From Dermatophagoides farinae (Eukaryota > Arthropoda > Arachnida > Sarcoptiformes > Pyroglyphidae), in assembly GCF_024713945.1 (NCBI RefSeq), contig NC_134684.1:3789001-3853000 (forward strand): DNA of 64,000 nt, in the 5' to 3' direction. Shown piece by piece: positions 1-13,169 of this stretch. A model generated the notes under the pieces. It was given only the letters and a program-made list of their open reading frames with translations. It was not told the DNA's origin and ran no database searches. Within the stretch, counting starts at the first letter, position 1, and each line of letters opens with the position of its first letter. Position numbers and translations under genes: made by a program.

Positions 1-3000
1 AAAAAAACAGTGAGCTAAAATCATCAAATGAAAGAATATTCTTTTTCTTTTATTTTTTTCCTACGAAAATTTTTACTGTTTTGGCGGCAGAAAAAGAAAT
101 TTCTTTGCAAAGAAATCATCATCATCATCATCATCATCAATATCATATCAGAGGTTTGAATTTAAATTTAAATTAGCTTATTATTTGTTTTGTTTTGTTT
201 GCTGCTGCTGTTGTGTAGATAAAATAAGTTTTCTACCCAGTTGTTTATCATCATCATCATCATATATATCATGATGATGCGTGTTGTGAATGTTTGACAC
301 AAGGCCATAATAATATCAATGCAATGTATACCATAACCAGAAATAACCAGAGAGAAAAAATCATTGTCATTCTAGTAAAAAAAAAAATTCAGTTTCGGTT
401 TTAGCAATCATTATTATTATTATATAACGACAATCTCTGTTTCTTTTTTCTCTTTCTCTCTGGATCATTCCATATTATTTGTTTGTTTCTTATGTGTGTG
501 TGTGTGTATTCATTTTATATACTGTCGAATACAATACCGATGACAATCAATCTTTGGATTTAAAACTAACAGTAACAAACAACAACAACGACAACGACAA
601 TAGTGAGAAACCTAAAGAAAAAGGGGATTTTTGTATTCCTGTAGTAACGAAATGAAGAAATAAAATTGGAAAAAAACAAACAGAAAAAAAAACAATAATA
701 AATGAAAATTATTTGCATTTTGGATTTTGTTCGTTTTGGCAAATTGCAATAATAATAATGATGATGATGGTAATGGATGGTGTGGATCAGCAAGCAACAT
801 GACAATTTTTTTTTTATTCTGGTTGTTTGCAACCATATTACATGTCATTGTTATTTGGTTGTAAGTAACCACTAAAAACCATCAAGAATTGTATGTATAA
901 AAGAAATGACGAAAATCATCTGTATTCAATTTTCGGTGACACATATATAGTCAAATTTTTTATCATTCAAATCAGAATTAGTGTGTTTAAGCTAGGATCT
1001 AAACAATGTGTGTAGTGATAGTCTAGACACATAAGGAATTATTGGAGAGAAAAATAAAAATTTCATTCCACTGTGATGTGATGATCGCGCACATACAAGA
1101 GAGAGAGAGAACAATTTCCAATTGACCGGAAAAAACAGAACCAGAATAAAAAAAAATCAAATTGTTCATCTATAGATTTTTTTAGAACAAATGAACACAT
1201 TTATCATCATGATTACATCAGATCCAGAGAAAATGAAAATCAAAAAAAAAAATGAAATAAAATGAAATAAAATGGAATTACCGACCAAATTTTCTTGCAA
1301 TCAAGTTGATAACCATCATCATCATCACCACTGTCTATTAAGATCACTATATAATCTTGGTAATTGGCAATCAAAATTCTTCATGATGATCAAGTTAATC
1401 GTAAATTTATAAAAAAAAAAATCTTATTACTGCAATACGGATTTTCAGTTATTTTCTATGGTCAAAAATCCGACAACAATTCGATCGAATTTGTTTTTTG
1501 TTTTGTTTTTTACCATTTTCATTTCATGATAATGATAATGGGATGGAATTATCTTCTTTTTTTTAAAAAAAAAACTTGAAATTGTAAAATTATAATAGCA
1601 GAGACAGAGAGATAATTCAAGTCATCATTTTCTTGATACTTCATAACACTCAGACGCCAGATATTTTTGATAACATCGGCCAGTATTTATAATGTAAAAA
1701 CTTTAAATGTTTTTGTTTCAGCAACAATAATGGACAATATCATCATCATCATCTTGTTTTGATTTTGTTTGGATTGATGGAAAAATTTGTAGAAAAAAAA
1801 TAATCATCATTCTCAATGTTGCTGCCATTGAAACAAAAAATGTAGCTCTGTCTGTCTCAAATTCCATGTGTGTCTGTTCTGGAAAGATCACAAATCAATA
1901 GACAATTATCATCACCACTGCCCCATCAACGATAAACAAACAAACATTAAATTGATTGCAATAATGTGAAAAGAAATTCGAGAAAAACAATCAAACAACA
2001 AAATTGCAACAGAAAAAAATAGCAAACTGGACCCAAAACAGAATCATTAATTAGTGATTTATGAAGAATTCGTTGTCGTTGATGATGATGATGACTAGAC
2101 CCCAAATTTTTTTTGGAAGCAAAAAAACAAAAACATGAAAAAGGTCGGTACACAGCCAAAAAAAAAAATTCAAAGACAGAGAAATAAACAAAATGAAAAT
2201 GAAAATGAAAAATACGATGCAATCATAATAAAAGAAAATGTAAAATACACACACACACACATGAACAGACAAATAGAGTTCCGAAATCTCTGGATTCTAG
2301 AATTCTGGATCCAAAATATAACCATTTGACCAAATAACAACAACACACAAAATAGATGATGATGATGGCAACTGTTTTTGAAATATACATCAAAAAAATA
2401 GCCCAAAACAAAGGAACCAAATTTGAAAATATAACAAATTTGTTCCTGGAACAATGAAAATTTTCAACCAATAAGTAAAGAAAAAAAAGAAGTTTACATG
2501 GGATTTTTGTCAAAAACAAACAAACAAAGAAAACAAACTGAAAAAAATGGAGCGATTCGAATCAAATAATCATTAATTTAGTCAGCAGTGGCTGACTGAA
2601 AATGATTGAAAATAGGAAACCGGGAAATTTTTGGCAATAATTTTTTTTCATGTTTCGAAAAATAAAAAAAAAATCAGACAAATGAAACAAGAACCAAATA
2701 ATTACAATCACCAGAATGGCGATAAAATATTATGGCCATTTATAATGTTGATGATGATGATCATCATAATCAAAACAGAGTACAGAATCCGGTCATAAAA
2801 TTGACATTTGATAATGAGACAAACAACAAACACGTTTGAATTCCAGAATTTAAAAAAAAACAACAAAAAATAAACATTTTTCACCAAACAAACAGTGTCT
2901 GCCTGGACATTACACATTCAAAATATGAATGTGTGTGTGTGTGTGCAATGAATCGATGAAATCGGCCAAAAAAAAAAATGTCGAGTATTTTTGTGACCCT

Positions 3001-6000
3001 GTTCCATCAACACAGACAAACTTTTTATGTGTGCGAATAAAAAAAAATTCAAAAAACAACAACAACAGAACAAATAAACAACAACAACAACGACAACAAT
3101 CTAAACCAAAAGTCAATGGTGTAAATTTAGATAAATGATGCAAAAACAAAAAAAAAACAAACAAACAAACAAAAAAGCGAATAAAGAACAGAAACCAACA
3201 CACTATCCATCTATAACATTCATGAATTCTGTGTGTGTGTGTGAAGAATATATTCTTGAAAAGAACCTTTGTAAGATAGGCTAAAGAATAAACACATATA
3301 TATTAGTTATATGCGATCACGGATAGACCAAGAGAATACAACCAAAACAAAAAAAATTGTTAAGTATGTCAAACAATAAATATAAAAACAAAAAACTAGT
3401 GCTTGACATTTGTCAGGGTGTGAACCTCACACATATCAAGAATAAATAGAGAAAAAAAATTCCAAGATTTGGCCATTTCAAGTATAGTGTAGTGTAGATT
3501 TTTTCTTTTTTTTTCTCACCAAAAAAAAAATGATCTGTGTGATTTTTTTTGTTGTTCCATTTTGTCCAATTTTACAAGAAAAAAAATCCTGGTCTGAAAT
3601 CCTTGTCTTTGATGATGATGATGATGGTAATTCGATACATGTAAAATGATAACATTTTCCTTTCAGATCATTGTTTTTATTATATCATCATCATCATCAT
3701 TATAATCTCTGCGCAAAAAGTTTCATTATATAAATATCTCATGTTTGCCATCATGATATTAGATCTTGATCCAATTGATTGATGTTGTTGTTGTTGTCGA
3801 TTGGTTGGTCGTCGATAAATTGAACTTGTAATATTTATTTTTGTTTATTAAATTTTCTTTTTCTCTTTTTCTTTTCGTTCATAGTTGAAAAAACCTGGCT
3901 TCAAATGTCATATTTCTAAATATGAATATAGTGTAGGTGTGAAGAAAAAAAAAAACAAACAAACAACATCGGGCGTCATCAATGACGCTTATTATTTTTT
4001 GTTTCTGTCCACACGCGTGTGTATACATGTATGTGTTGTTTGTTTTATGACCTGGCCAAGAGAGATTGGTTGGCGTGTTGGTTTCATTCATTTTCAATTT
4101 ATCAATGTATAACGAAAAAAAAAAATATAGTGGTTGATGGTGGTGGTTGGTTGGTTGGTGTGTACAGTTGGAATAATAATAAAAACACACAGTGGTGGTG
4201 GAGATTGTTTGCACAAAGAAAAGAGAAAAAAAAACGCACACACACACAATGATATTCACAGAGGTACTAATGGGCACCAATGGCCACACAAAAACACGGA
4301 ATAATTTTTTTTTCTAGAAACCATCATCATCAACATCATCAGGTAAAGTCAATTTTCTTTTGATTCTTGGTTAGGGGTTACTCCATTCACATAGTGTACA
4401 CATTATAATGTGAAAGAATCAAATAATGATGATGATGACGAGGACGACGACAAACAAAACGGAGTACATAAATTATTTAAGAATAAAAATAGTGAAAAAA
4501 AAACCAAACCAAACCAAACCGAAATGAAAAAAAAAATTCTTAAGCAAATAGTCAAATGGTTAAGAAAAGAAAAAAGTTTAGATGTTTGTTTGAATGTGTG
4601 TGTGTGTGCGAACACGCGTAATGTGAATGAAACATGTTGCCCGGGTTACCAGCATTTTTTTCTTCGTTTTTGCCGAGCAAAAAATCAAAGATCCATAATG
4701 ATGATGATGATGATGATGATGGTGGTGGATGGTGAACACACACACACAAAAAAAACTTAATTTCAGCATATGAGAATCAGCAATAATCTTTGCAAGATTA
4801 TTAACAGAGAAAAAAAAAGCCACAAACATTTAATACACTTGAGTGAATTAGCTTTGAAGAGTTTTTTTTTTGGAGCCATAAAAAGAGAAAAAAAAGTTTC
4901 ATCTTTAAATGTACGTATATATACCTCGACCTCGTTAATCTGAATAGACCAAACCAAAACAAGAAAAGAAAACAAAAAAAAAAGATAAGCCAAGAAACAA
5001 AACTTGGGAAAAAAAATACCATCAAGTTGACAAACAAACAAGCAAAATCATGCTGAAAAGTGCTTAATGTCAAACACAACTGATATATAGTTGCACACAC
5101 ACACACACACACACACACAGACATTAATATTATTAGACTGAATGTATATCATCTAACAACCAGCAACAAAAGAAAGTTTCAAATCTAAAAAAAAACGGAA
5201 AAAAAACTTTATTCCATCAGCAACAACAACAACGACAACAACAAAAACATATTCTTGAGATAAATTGTTCATTTGATTCATTCATTTATCGTTTCCAGTG
5301 AAAACAAAAAACGAAAAAAAAACCAGCACATGAATGAATGAACAAACAAAGATTTAAGCAAAAGCAAAAAAAAAGAAAGCGAAACTTAATATTTTGGAAA
5401 ATGAAAATATAACGGATTAAACACAAAAACTTTTCAACTGTATATCATCATCATCATCAATGTGGAGTTTTTTTTGCAATTTCATTGTTGTTGTTTTTTT
5501 ACCGAGAAATCGTGTAGTAAAATAGAAAATTGTCAAGTCGATCAAATTAAGATCAGATGATGATGAAAATCTGGTTATTTTTTATTTTTTCCCGCTAATC
5601 ATCATTGATATAATCGATATCTCTCTGGCACTATATATATCAGCTAATAATAAGGGTTGTATCCAATGGGTTCAAACTTAATTAGTTGTTAACGTCGTTG
5701 TTGTTATATTTTTGCCTTGTCTTCATGTCATCACGTTGATGTTATTTACGTTTCGTGTGTGTGGCTGACATTTGCTGCACATTACCAGTTTCTATAGTGA
5801 AAACTTTTCTGTTTGTGATGTGTGTGTGTTTTTTTCTGGATCCCAAAGGCGAGTGAAAAAAAAACACACAGGGATAAAATCAAGAACAATGAATAAACAG
5901 AAAAAAGATTCTTTCTTAAATTTTTCTTGCCCAGATATATGTAAGATTTATCATTATCACTTCAAGGCAAATAGTATGCCAGCAACAATTTTTCTCTTTT

Positions 6001-6859
6001 TCTCTTTTTTTTCCATTTTCACCAAATATTTGTCCATGTCAAACAATATACATTAAGTTTTTCTTTTCTCCCTTGTAGCATATATATTCATTTGAATCCA
6101 AGATTCAATATGAATGATTGAAAAAAACACACACGCAGAAATAGTAAAACTTGACATTGGCTTAATTAAAAATTGACATCAAGTCATTGGCTGTTATTAG
6201 GAAAAAAAATGGCAGAATATAAAACCAACAGAATCAAACATCTGACGCCAAATTCATTCTTTGTGTATTCTTTTTTTTTGTCATTCATCTTATTTGAATT
6301 CTTTTTCTTTTTTTCTACACACACACACATACACATCAAACCTTTTTTTCAAATTTTACAATGAAAATGATGAATAGAATCCAAGAATGGAATTTCCAGA
6401 ATAACAACAGCGGAAAAAAATGATAAAAAAATCCAATTATTTCAACATATTTTTCATAATAATGAAAAAAATGAAAAATTTTCCTCGACAATAAGAATTT
6501 ACAGAACTATTCCTATGTTTGTTCAAAATGATGATTGAGAGAGAGAGAGAGAGCGAGAGACAGAAAGGAGTAAATTCCACTAACCTGTGTGTGTCTGTGT
6601 GATCGTGATGATAAACAGTATCATGGACAATATTGGATGGATAAATGAACGGACAAATTCTGGCTAAATAAATAACTGTGTATAAGGTGTGTGTGTAAGT
6701 GTACACACTCAATTTACAAAATAATTTTCTCGCCAGATGTATGTATTTTGAAATGAATGTGTTCCAGATGTGCAAACTGAAATTGATCCACTTGTGATTT
6801 TTAAAAGCAAAAAAAAAATAAATTATTTTTTTCGCCATTTTGAGTTAATCACACAATAC
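1..6859. other. Non-coding DNA, probably intron of the Syk-like gene
   Basis: No exon recognised on either strand. It consists of A/T homopolymers, (ATC/GAT)n runs such as 116-139 and 4700-4721, and (CA/TG)n such as 2252-2261 and 5094-5119. It lies between coding exon 4 and the kinase exons that must be further left, so it is probably intronic. All open frames here are repeat-derived. Confidence 0.6.
5094..5119. repeat. (CA)13 microsatellite
   Basis: Uninterrupted CA dinucleotide run read directly, inside the presumed last visible intron of the Syk-like gene. Confidence 0.95.
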
Positions 6860-6986
6860 CTGAACCTGTGTGTGTGTGTGTATGTGAATTATTCCTGCCA
6901 GTTGAACAACGACGACCAAATTCTGGTATTACTGGTTCAGAAAGGTTAACATTTAATGGAGCTGCAGTGCAATAATGTGATAATAT
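6860..6986 (-). other. Syk-like gene, coding exon 4 (end of C-SH2, start of SH2-kinase linker)
   Basis: Reads ILSHYCTAAPLNVNLSEPVI, which aligns with the LVEHYS...DGL end of a Syk C-SH2, and then runs into the linker. A TG/CA microsatellite is translated as alternating His-Thr before donor CAG|GTATTG (phase 1). The alignment puts the first base at 6986, but the two intron bases before it are GG, not AG. An in-frame TGA lies just upstream (about 7009), so the exon cannot simply extend. No AG occurs on this strand between 6987 and about 7115. Confidence 0.75.
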
Positions 6987-9900
6987 CCAGGGAAATGTAT
7001 TCATTTTTCAAATGAAGAGAAAACAAAAATTTGATGTTTGTAACACAACAAATTCCAGTGTTAATAATGCGAGTAAAAAACAAATTTTATCCGTATAAAC
7101 GTAAACATTTTTGTCTGCATCATTTGTTTATTGACAACACATTAGTCAAATCAATCAACAGTATTTGAAGGCAAACGGATTCGTTTTTTTTTTTTTTTTT
7201 TTTTGGTGGAGGGAAAACGTGTATATTTTTCGAAGAAAAGGAAAAAAAAATCCAAAGTTATAAACAGCCAAGAAAAATGCACGGTAGAAATGGGAATTTT
7301 TCTTCGGTTTTTTTCCCGTGAATATGTATCGAAAATAAATCACCAGCATGGACAAAATGTCATGGAGAGAGAGAGAGAGGGTGAAAAAAAATAATCTTAT
7401 CCACAACAACCATTCATTGGTCAATTTTGTTCAAGAATCCATCAACCAAAAAAAAAAAAAAAAAAAAAATGGCCAAAAAGTTAAATTTGTTGAAAACAAA
7501 CATTCAATAAAATGAGAATGAAAATCCAGTTATTACGAAACTGAATATATTTTTACAAACGCCATGTATGTATCGTATATTTGTGATGGTGGTGGTGGTG
7601 GTGGTGGTGGGTAGTGGAAAGTATCTTATGGCCCATCACTTTTTATTCTGTTGAATTTCTTTTTCTTTTTTTTTTGGTTCATTCCCTAAATATTCTGCGC
7701 ATATAATTTATTTCATTGTCTAAAATTGACAGCCAAATCATTCATTATATGATTAATAGACGAAAAGAGTGAACGAATCTCATCTAAAATGATGCGGATG
7801 ATAGGCGTTTGTCTCGAATTTTGTGTTTCTATCCAGATTTAAGAGAAAAAACCCTGTTTTTTTCCTGTTTTGTTTTGTTCCATGATTCAAATTTTCGTTT
7901 CAACAGCAAATTTATTTTTATTTTCAAGTTTCGTTTTGCGGATTAATAAACAAAATTTTCATCATCAAATGTAGAGAAAAAGTTGATCATCATCATCATC
8001 ATAATCGAATATTTGAGCGTTTATGAATATTCAGTTTTTTTTCCGGAGAAAAATTGAACGCTTCATTATTGGATAAAAATTCTTTTTATCCAGAGAGAAT
8101 TCATTTTGCCTCCACCAATAAACAATGAACGAATAGACAATAACTCAGTGCAGTAACTCAGAAATGTTGGGAAAAAAAGTTTCGTTCAATTTCATGGTTC
8201 AAATAGTCGTGTGTGTGTGGATTAGGCAATCCAGGCAACGAAAACAACAACAACAACAAAGAATATAGAATCGAGAATATCACACACAGAGAGAGAATGA
8301 GAAACAAAACCAGATCATCATGATTGCCCTAGTTTTTATACCAGTGGAACAAAAAAAAACACCAGATAAAAGTATAGCGAGAAAGAAAGAAAAAAAAGAA
8401 GGAAAAAAAACAAATGAGAAAAGCCAGCCATTGAGTAATGAAACAACAACAACAACAACAAAAGATAATTAGAATCTTCTCTCTCTCTCTCTCATTTGAT
8501 TCAAATAGATCACCATTGCCAGTGCCACTGTCTGTTCATTTTATTCATTAGTTTCAAAATGGATCTTGGAAAACATGGAAAATAAACTACACACTGTGAA
8601 TCTAGAGACTTTTTTCTTCTTCTTGATGACTGTGTGTGTGTATAGTGTACACGTTTTTCTTCCACATTAGAAAAAAACCACTAATTTAGCTTTTAGTTGT
8701 TCAATAATAATAATTAAAAATATGATCAGGTTGATCATCATGATCATGATCATCATCATCGCAAATGCATTCATATATAGGACAAGAATATAAATGAATT
8801 TAGCCTCGAAATGATCGAAAATTAAAACAAAAAACCCAACTATATCTATATATATAGCATTGAATATAGCCGTCAATAATGATAATAATAATTATCATTA
8901 TTGCTCTTGCTAAATATCAACAAACAACAACAACAGAAAAAAATGTGCATTTGAAATCCCAAGCCACACATTCACTCATCCAATGATATTACCATCAACA
9001 CCATCACCGACACTAATCATAAATTGAACACAAACACTCACAACACACACACACTTACCACAAAAATATAGACACGAATTGATCGGAAAACAAAACAAAA
9101 CAGAAAAAAAAATGAAAACACGCAAACTGGCAAACTGACAAACAAACATAGTCTTAGTCTTATAGGTCGCTTAAGACGATCGTATTTGAAAATGAAAATG
9201 ACGATGATGATGAGGGTAACATCAAAATTGCTACAGCTTAGCTTCTGAATTCATCATCATCATCATCATCATCGTCAACAAAAATCGTACAGGGCAAAAG
9301 AGATGTGTGTGTGTTTAATTTAGATAGATAGATAAAAACAATCCCATGAGATGAATTATAAACTCATCGCCATCAATATAATCATAATAATCATTTTGGC
9401 CGACCTATAAAAATGTATATATACACAAACAAACAAACAAAAAAAAAACACCATATTCGAATCAAATCTAATACAATCCAATCCAATCCAATCGATTCGA
9501 TCGATCGATCGATAGATCGATAGATAGATCAAAAGGAAAAAAAATCCGATCCAATGAACATACATCATGTCGGTTCACAAAATCATTATCATTGGCATCA
9601 TCATCTTCATCATCATAATTATTAATAATGAAATAAGAATTTTTCCAATTTTCATTTTTCGTTTAGATTGCGTGATCTGTGTGAAAGAATTTTTTTTTTT
9701 TTTTTTTTTTTGTTCATTTTCGTGCTCCACAATGTGTTCATAATAATAATAATAAAAATAGTCACGTGAGAGAAAACAGAATCACGAAACACAAATGGAA
9801 TTACAATTCACTATAAAAGAAAATTGTTTCAAATTTAAAATTATTTAAATTTTGAATTTAATTTTCAATTCAAAATTCACCAAAGAAAAATGGAAAGAAA

Positions 9901-10555
9901 AAAAATCACTCACCGCTATAAGACTTTCAAATTTTGGTCCATCTTGTATGGCAAAATTTCCCGATGGTAATATATCGATACGATAATGTTTGACTCTTGA
10001 ATCATGTGAAAGACATATTGCATATGATGATTCGTCTCGTTCGCGTACACTGAATATTCATTACCATACACACACAGACACACAAAGACACACACACACA
10101 CACACACACATGGACAGACCGGACGATCAAGTAGGTCAACCAATAAATATTGGAAAAAATGAAAATTGAATAAAAATCGATGAATAATAATCATTATGAT
10201 GGTGATGTTGATGTTTATTTATTGGATACAATTTCATTCCGGCCACATAAATGATGTTTATGAAGATGATGATGATAGAGATGAAGAAAAAACAAACATG
10301 ATCCAAGATTATCCATTTTGAAATGTTTGTTTCATTCAATTTAAATTGTGTGGTGACCAAAAAAAAACCAATATCAGTCAAATATGTGTGTGTGTATGTG
10401 ATTAGTGAGTTGGATTTGATTTTGATTTTTGTTTTCAATTTTTTTTTCAATCATTGATCACAACAATAAAAAATTGATGATGATGATGATGATTATACGG
10501 TTATTAATCATCGTGGTTGTTTATTTAGTTGTTGTCATCATTATCATCATCATCA

Positions 10556-10586
<31 letters not shown>

Positions 10587-13131
10587 TTTATTACCAACAC
10601 AATGAATGAAAATCGATTTTACGAGGCCATAATAAATTGATGATGATGATGATGGAAGAGTTCATTGACCAAAGTTGACATACACACACACACACACACC
10701 GAGAGAGAAATAATCGAAGAATTTAAAAGTGATGAAAAAAAAGTGTGAAGAAAAAAAAAGGGAGAGAGAAAAAAAGAGAAAAAAAACGAATTAGAATTCA
10801 AGAAGCAAAAGAAAAAAAAAATAGTGATGATAAACACACTGATAATAGGATATAATTAATTAATGTTCAACAACGAACCCAAGAAAAGAAAAAAAAATTT
10901 CAAAAAAAAAAAAAATCCAGTTATCTTGTTAGTATGTGAATCGAAAACGAAAGACTGCTCTTTAGTAGCAGCTCATTGTTGTTGTTGTTGTTGTTTCGTG
11001 AAGTGAACTGAAGATAACAACAAAAAAAAATCATTCAAAGTCAAGTATATATTTTTTTATGCGTGTGAATTTTGTTTCATTGTGTGCGTGTGTATGTGTT
11101 CATTTTATTGATTGAATATGAATTAAAAACGATGTTTCAATGGAAATTGATCATCATTATCTTAATGATGATGATGGTGATGTCTCCATTGATGGTTCGA
11201 TAACAAACATGAACAGTTGCATGAATGAGTCAATTCTTTTGGCAACCAAAAAAAAAAAAGTTTGTCAAATTCATAAATTTTGACATTTTACATCCAAATT
11301 CACTATTAGAAAAAAAAGAGGTGAATTCATTGGGGAAATTTATAATTCTCTAATGCTCTACTATACTGAACATTGAACAGAATTTTGGTTGCTATTGAAA
11401 AGCCATCAAAAACAAAAACAAAAAACGAACAAATTCTGTGACAAATTTTGTTTGTCTCATACCGTAAAAAAAGCCAAGAATTTATTCTAGGTTTGTTCCG
11501 ATCACATTCCGATGATAAAGATGATGATGATGACGGTAGAATTTCTAATGTATCCATCATCCAGTTTATATAATACATATCATCATCAGTAATTTGTATT
11601 CATGTTTGCACTTTTCAATAAATATCTGGATCTTTTTTTTTTTGTTCATTTTCATTGCTGTCACCATCATTATCATCATCATCATCACAAAATTGCCACT
11701 ATTTATACGATTGCAATTTGCATTTTCTTATTTCCTTATTTTGGTTTTTTCTGTTTGCAACAACAACAACAACAACAAAAATCTTTTGAGTTCAATTCAT
11801 GATTTTCTTTTCTCAGTATACATATATTGTGTGGCTGTGTTATCATATTGGTCGTTTTTTGTTGTTGTTGTTGTTGTTGTTGTTGCTGCTTTTTCTTTTC
11901 TGGTTTTGGTTGCACCAAACAAAAAAAAAACAAAAAACGAATTTTACCATGCAAATTAACCACTACTGAATAGAAAATAAGAAGCAATGATTCACTTTGT
12001 GGCAAAAAACAACAACAACAACAAACTCACATCATCATTATTATTATCATTGAGAATGAAAACAACAAGAGAATGAACAACAACAACAACAAAAAAAAAA
12101 ATCCAATGGAATTGATACGCCAAGTGATGGTGAGTAGTAGTAGGTTTTTTCATTCATCTGGTTTCTGATTTTCATCACATTCACCACCATAGTGGATGTG
12201 CATTTTTTTTCTTTTTTTTCTGTTTTATTTTGCTTTGTTTTCCTTTCATTTCATTCATTCCATTGACTTCATGGACCATGGAACACAGAAGAAGTGAATA
12301 GAAAAAAAACGCATACACACAGACACAGTGATAAGCAAAAAAAAAAAAAATGCAAAATTCGTGCATCCAAAATAATCGTTCTCGTCAATGAAAACCAACA
12401 TGAACAGGCCTGAAACTGGAAACATATCAAAATTTCGCAATTGTAAAGATATCAATGCTGTTTTGTTGTCAAATAAAATACGACGATTTTTATTCGATTT
12501 GTGTGAGTTTGAAAACTCATCTTTGAACAACAACAACAACAACAAAATAACCAATTCATTTTGATCACCTCATTTATTTTGAAATAGATAAAAAAAATTT
12601 TTATTGCCGCCAAAAAAAAAATCGACTGGCAATGAATTTCAAATGGCAACAAAAAAAAATTATTTGAAAATTTTTTATCGTTTATAAATTGCCAATGGGA
12701 AAAAGAAAATAACCTAAATTTACACCCACAAAGAATAGAATAGAATAGAATAGAATGATGAAAAAGATCATCTGACTATGGCAAATAAAATCATAAGTTG
12801 ACCACTTTATTATCATTGAAAACAAGGAAAAATAGTGATCAGAGCAAGAAAAAAAACGGAAAAGGAAAAATTTTTTTTTTGTCTTCCGAACAGAACACAG
12901 AATAGAAATTCAGTCAAAAATTACACACATGGTATTAATTTGTGATGACGTATGTGGAAAAAAAGATCTGTGAATCTGGACAACAACAACGGAAAAAAAA
13001 TCAGAAATCGGATACATAATTCTATAACGAACAAAAAAAACGATCATCATTTTCAATAGTAATCGGTTATTTGATACAATGGAAAAAAAGAGGTGATTGC
13101 TTTTGGTTGGTTCCAGTGATGGACTTGTACA

Positions 13132-13169
<38 letters not shown>

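Larger units (their letters stand above)
6987..9913 (-). other. Intron 3 of the Syk-like gene (about 2.9 kb)
   Basis: Bounded by donor GTGAGT (9913-9908) and an apparent GG acceptor (6988-6987). Contents are repeats: a 22-base A run at 7448-7469, (GGT)n at 7588-7611, an inverted repeat at 8874-8903 and a GATC/GATA-rich tract around 9477-9530. No other exon seen. Confidence 0.7.

Noticed and set aside
4410-4760. 116-codon plus-strand frame with Asp, Lys and Met runs
   Set aside because: Made almost entirely of GAT/GAC and A-rich repeats; no coding signal outside them.
10556-10579. Direct repeats as a CRISPR-like array
   Set aside because: Units are 2-5 bp tandem microsatellites without spacers, in eukaryotic DNA.
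11327-11578. 83-codon minus-strand frame in intron 2 of the Syk-like gene
   Set aside because: ATG start and partly mixed composition, but it contains Ser and Phe runs from repeats, has no recognised domain, and the kinase exons on both sides join perfectly without it.
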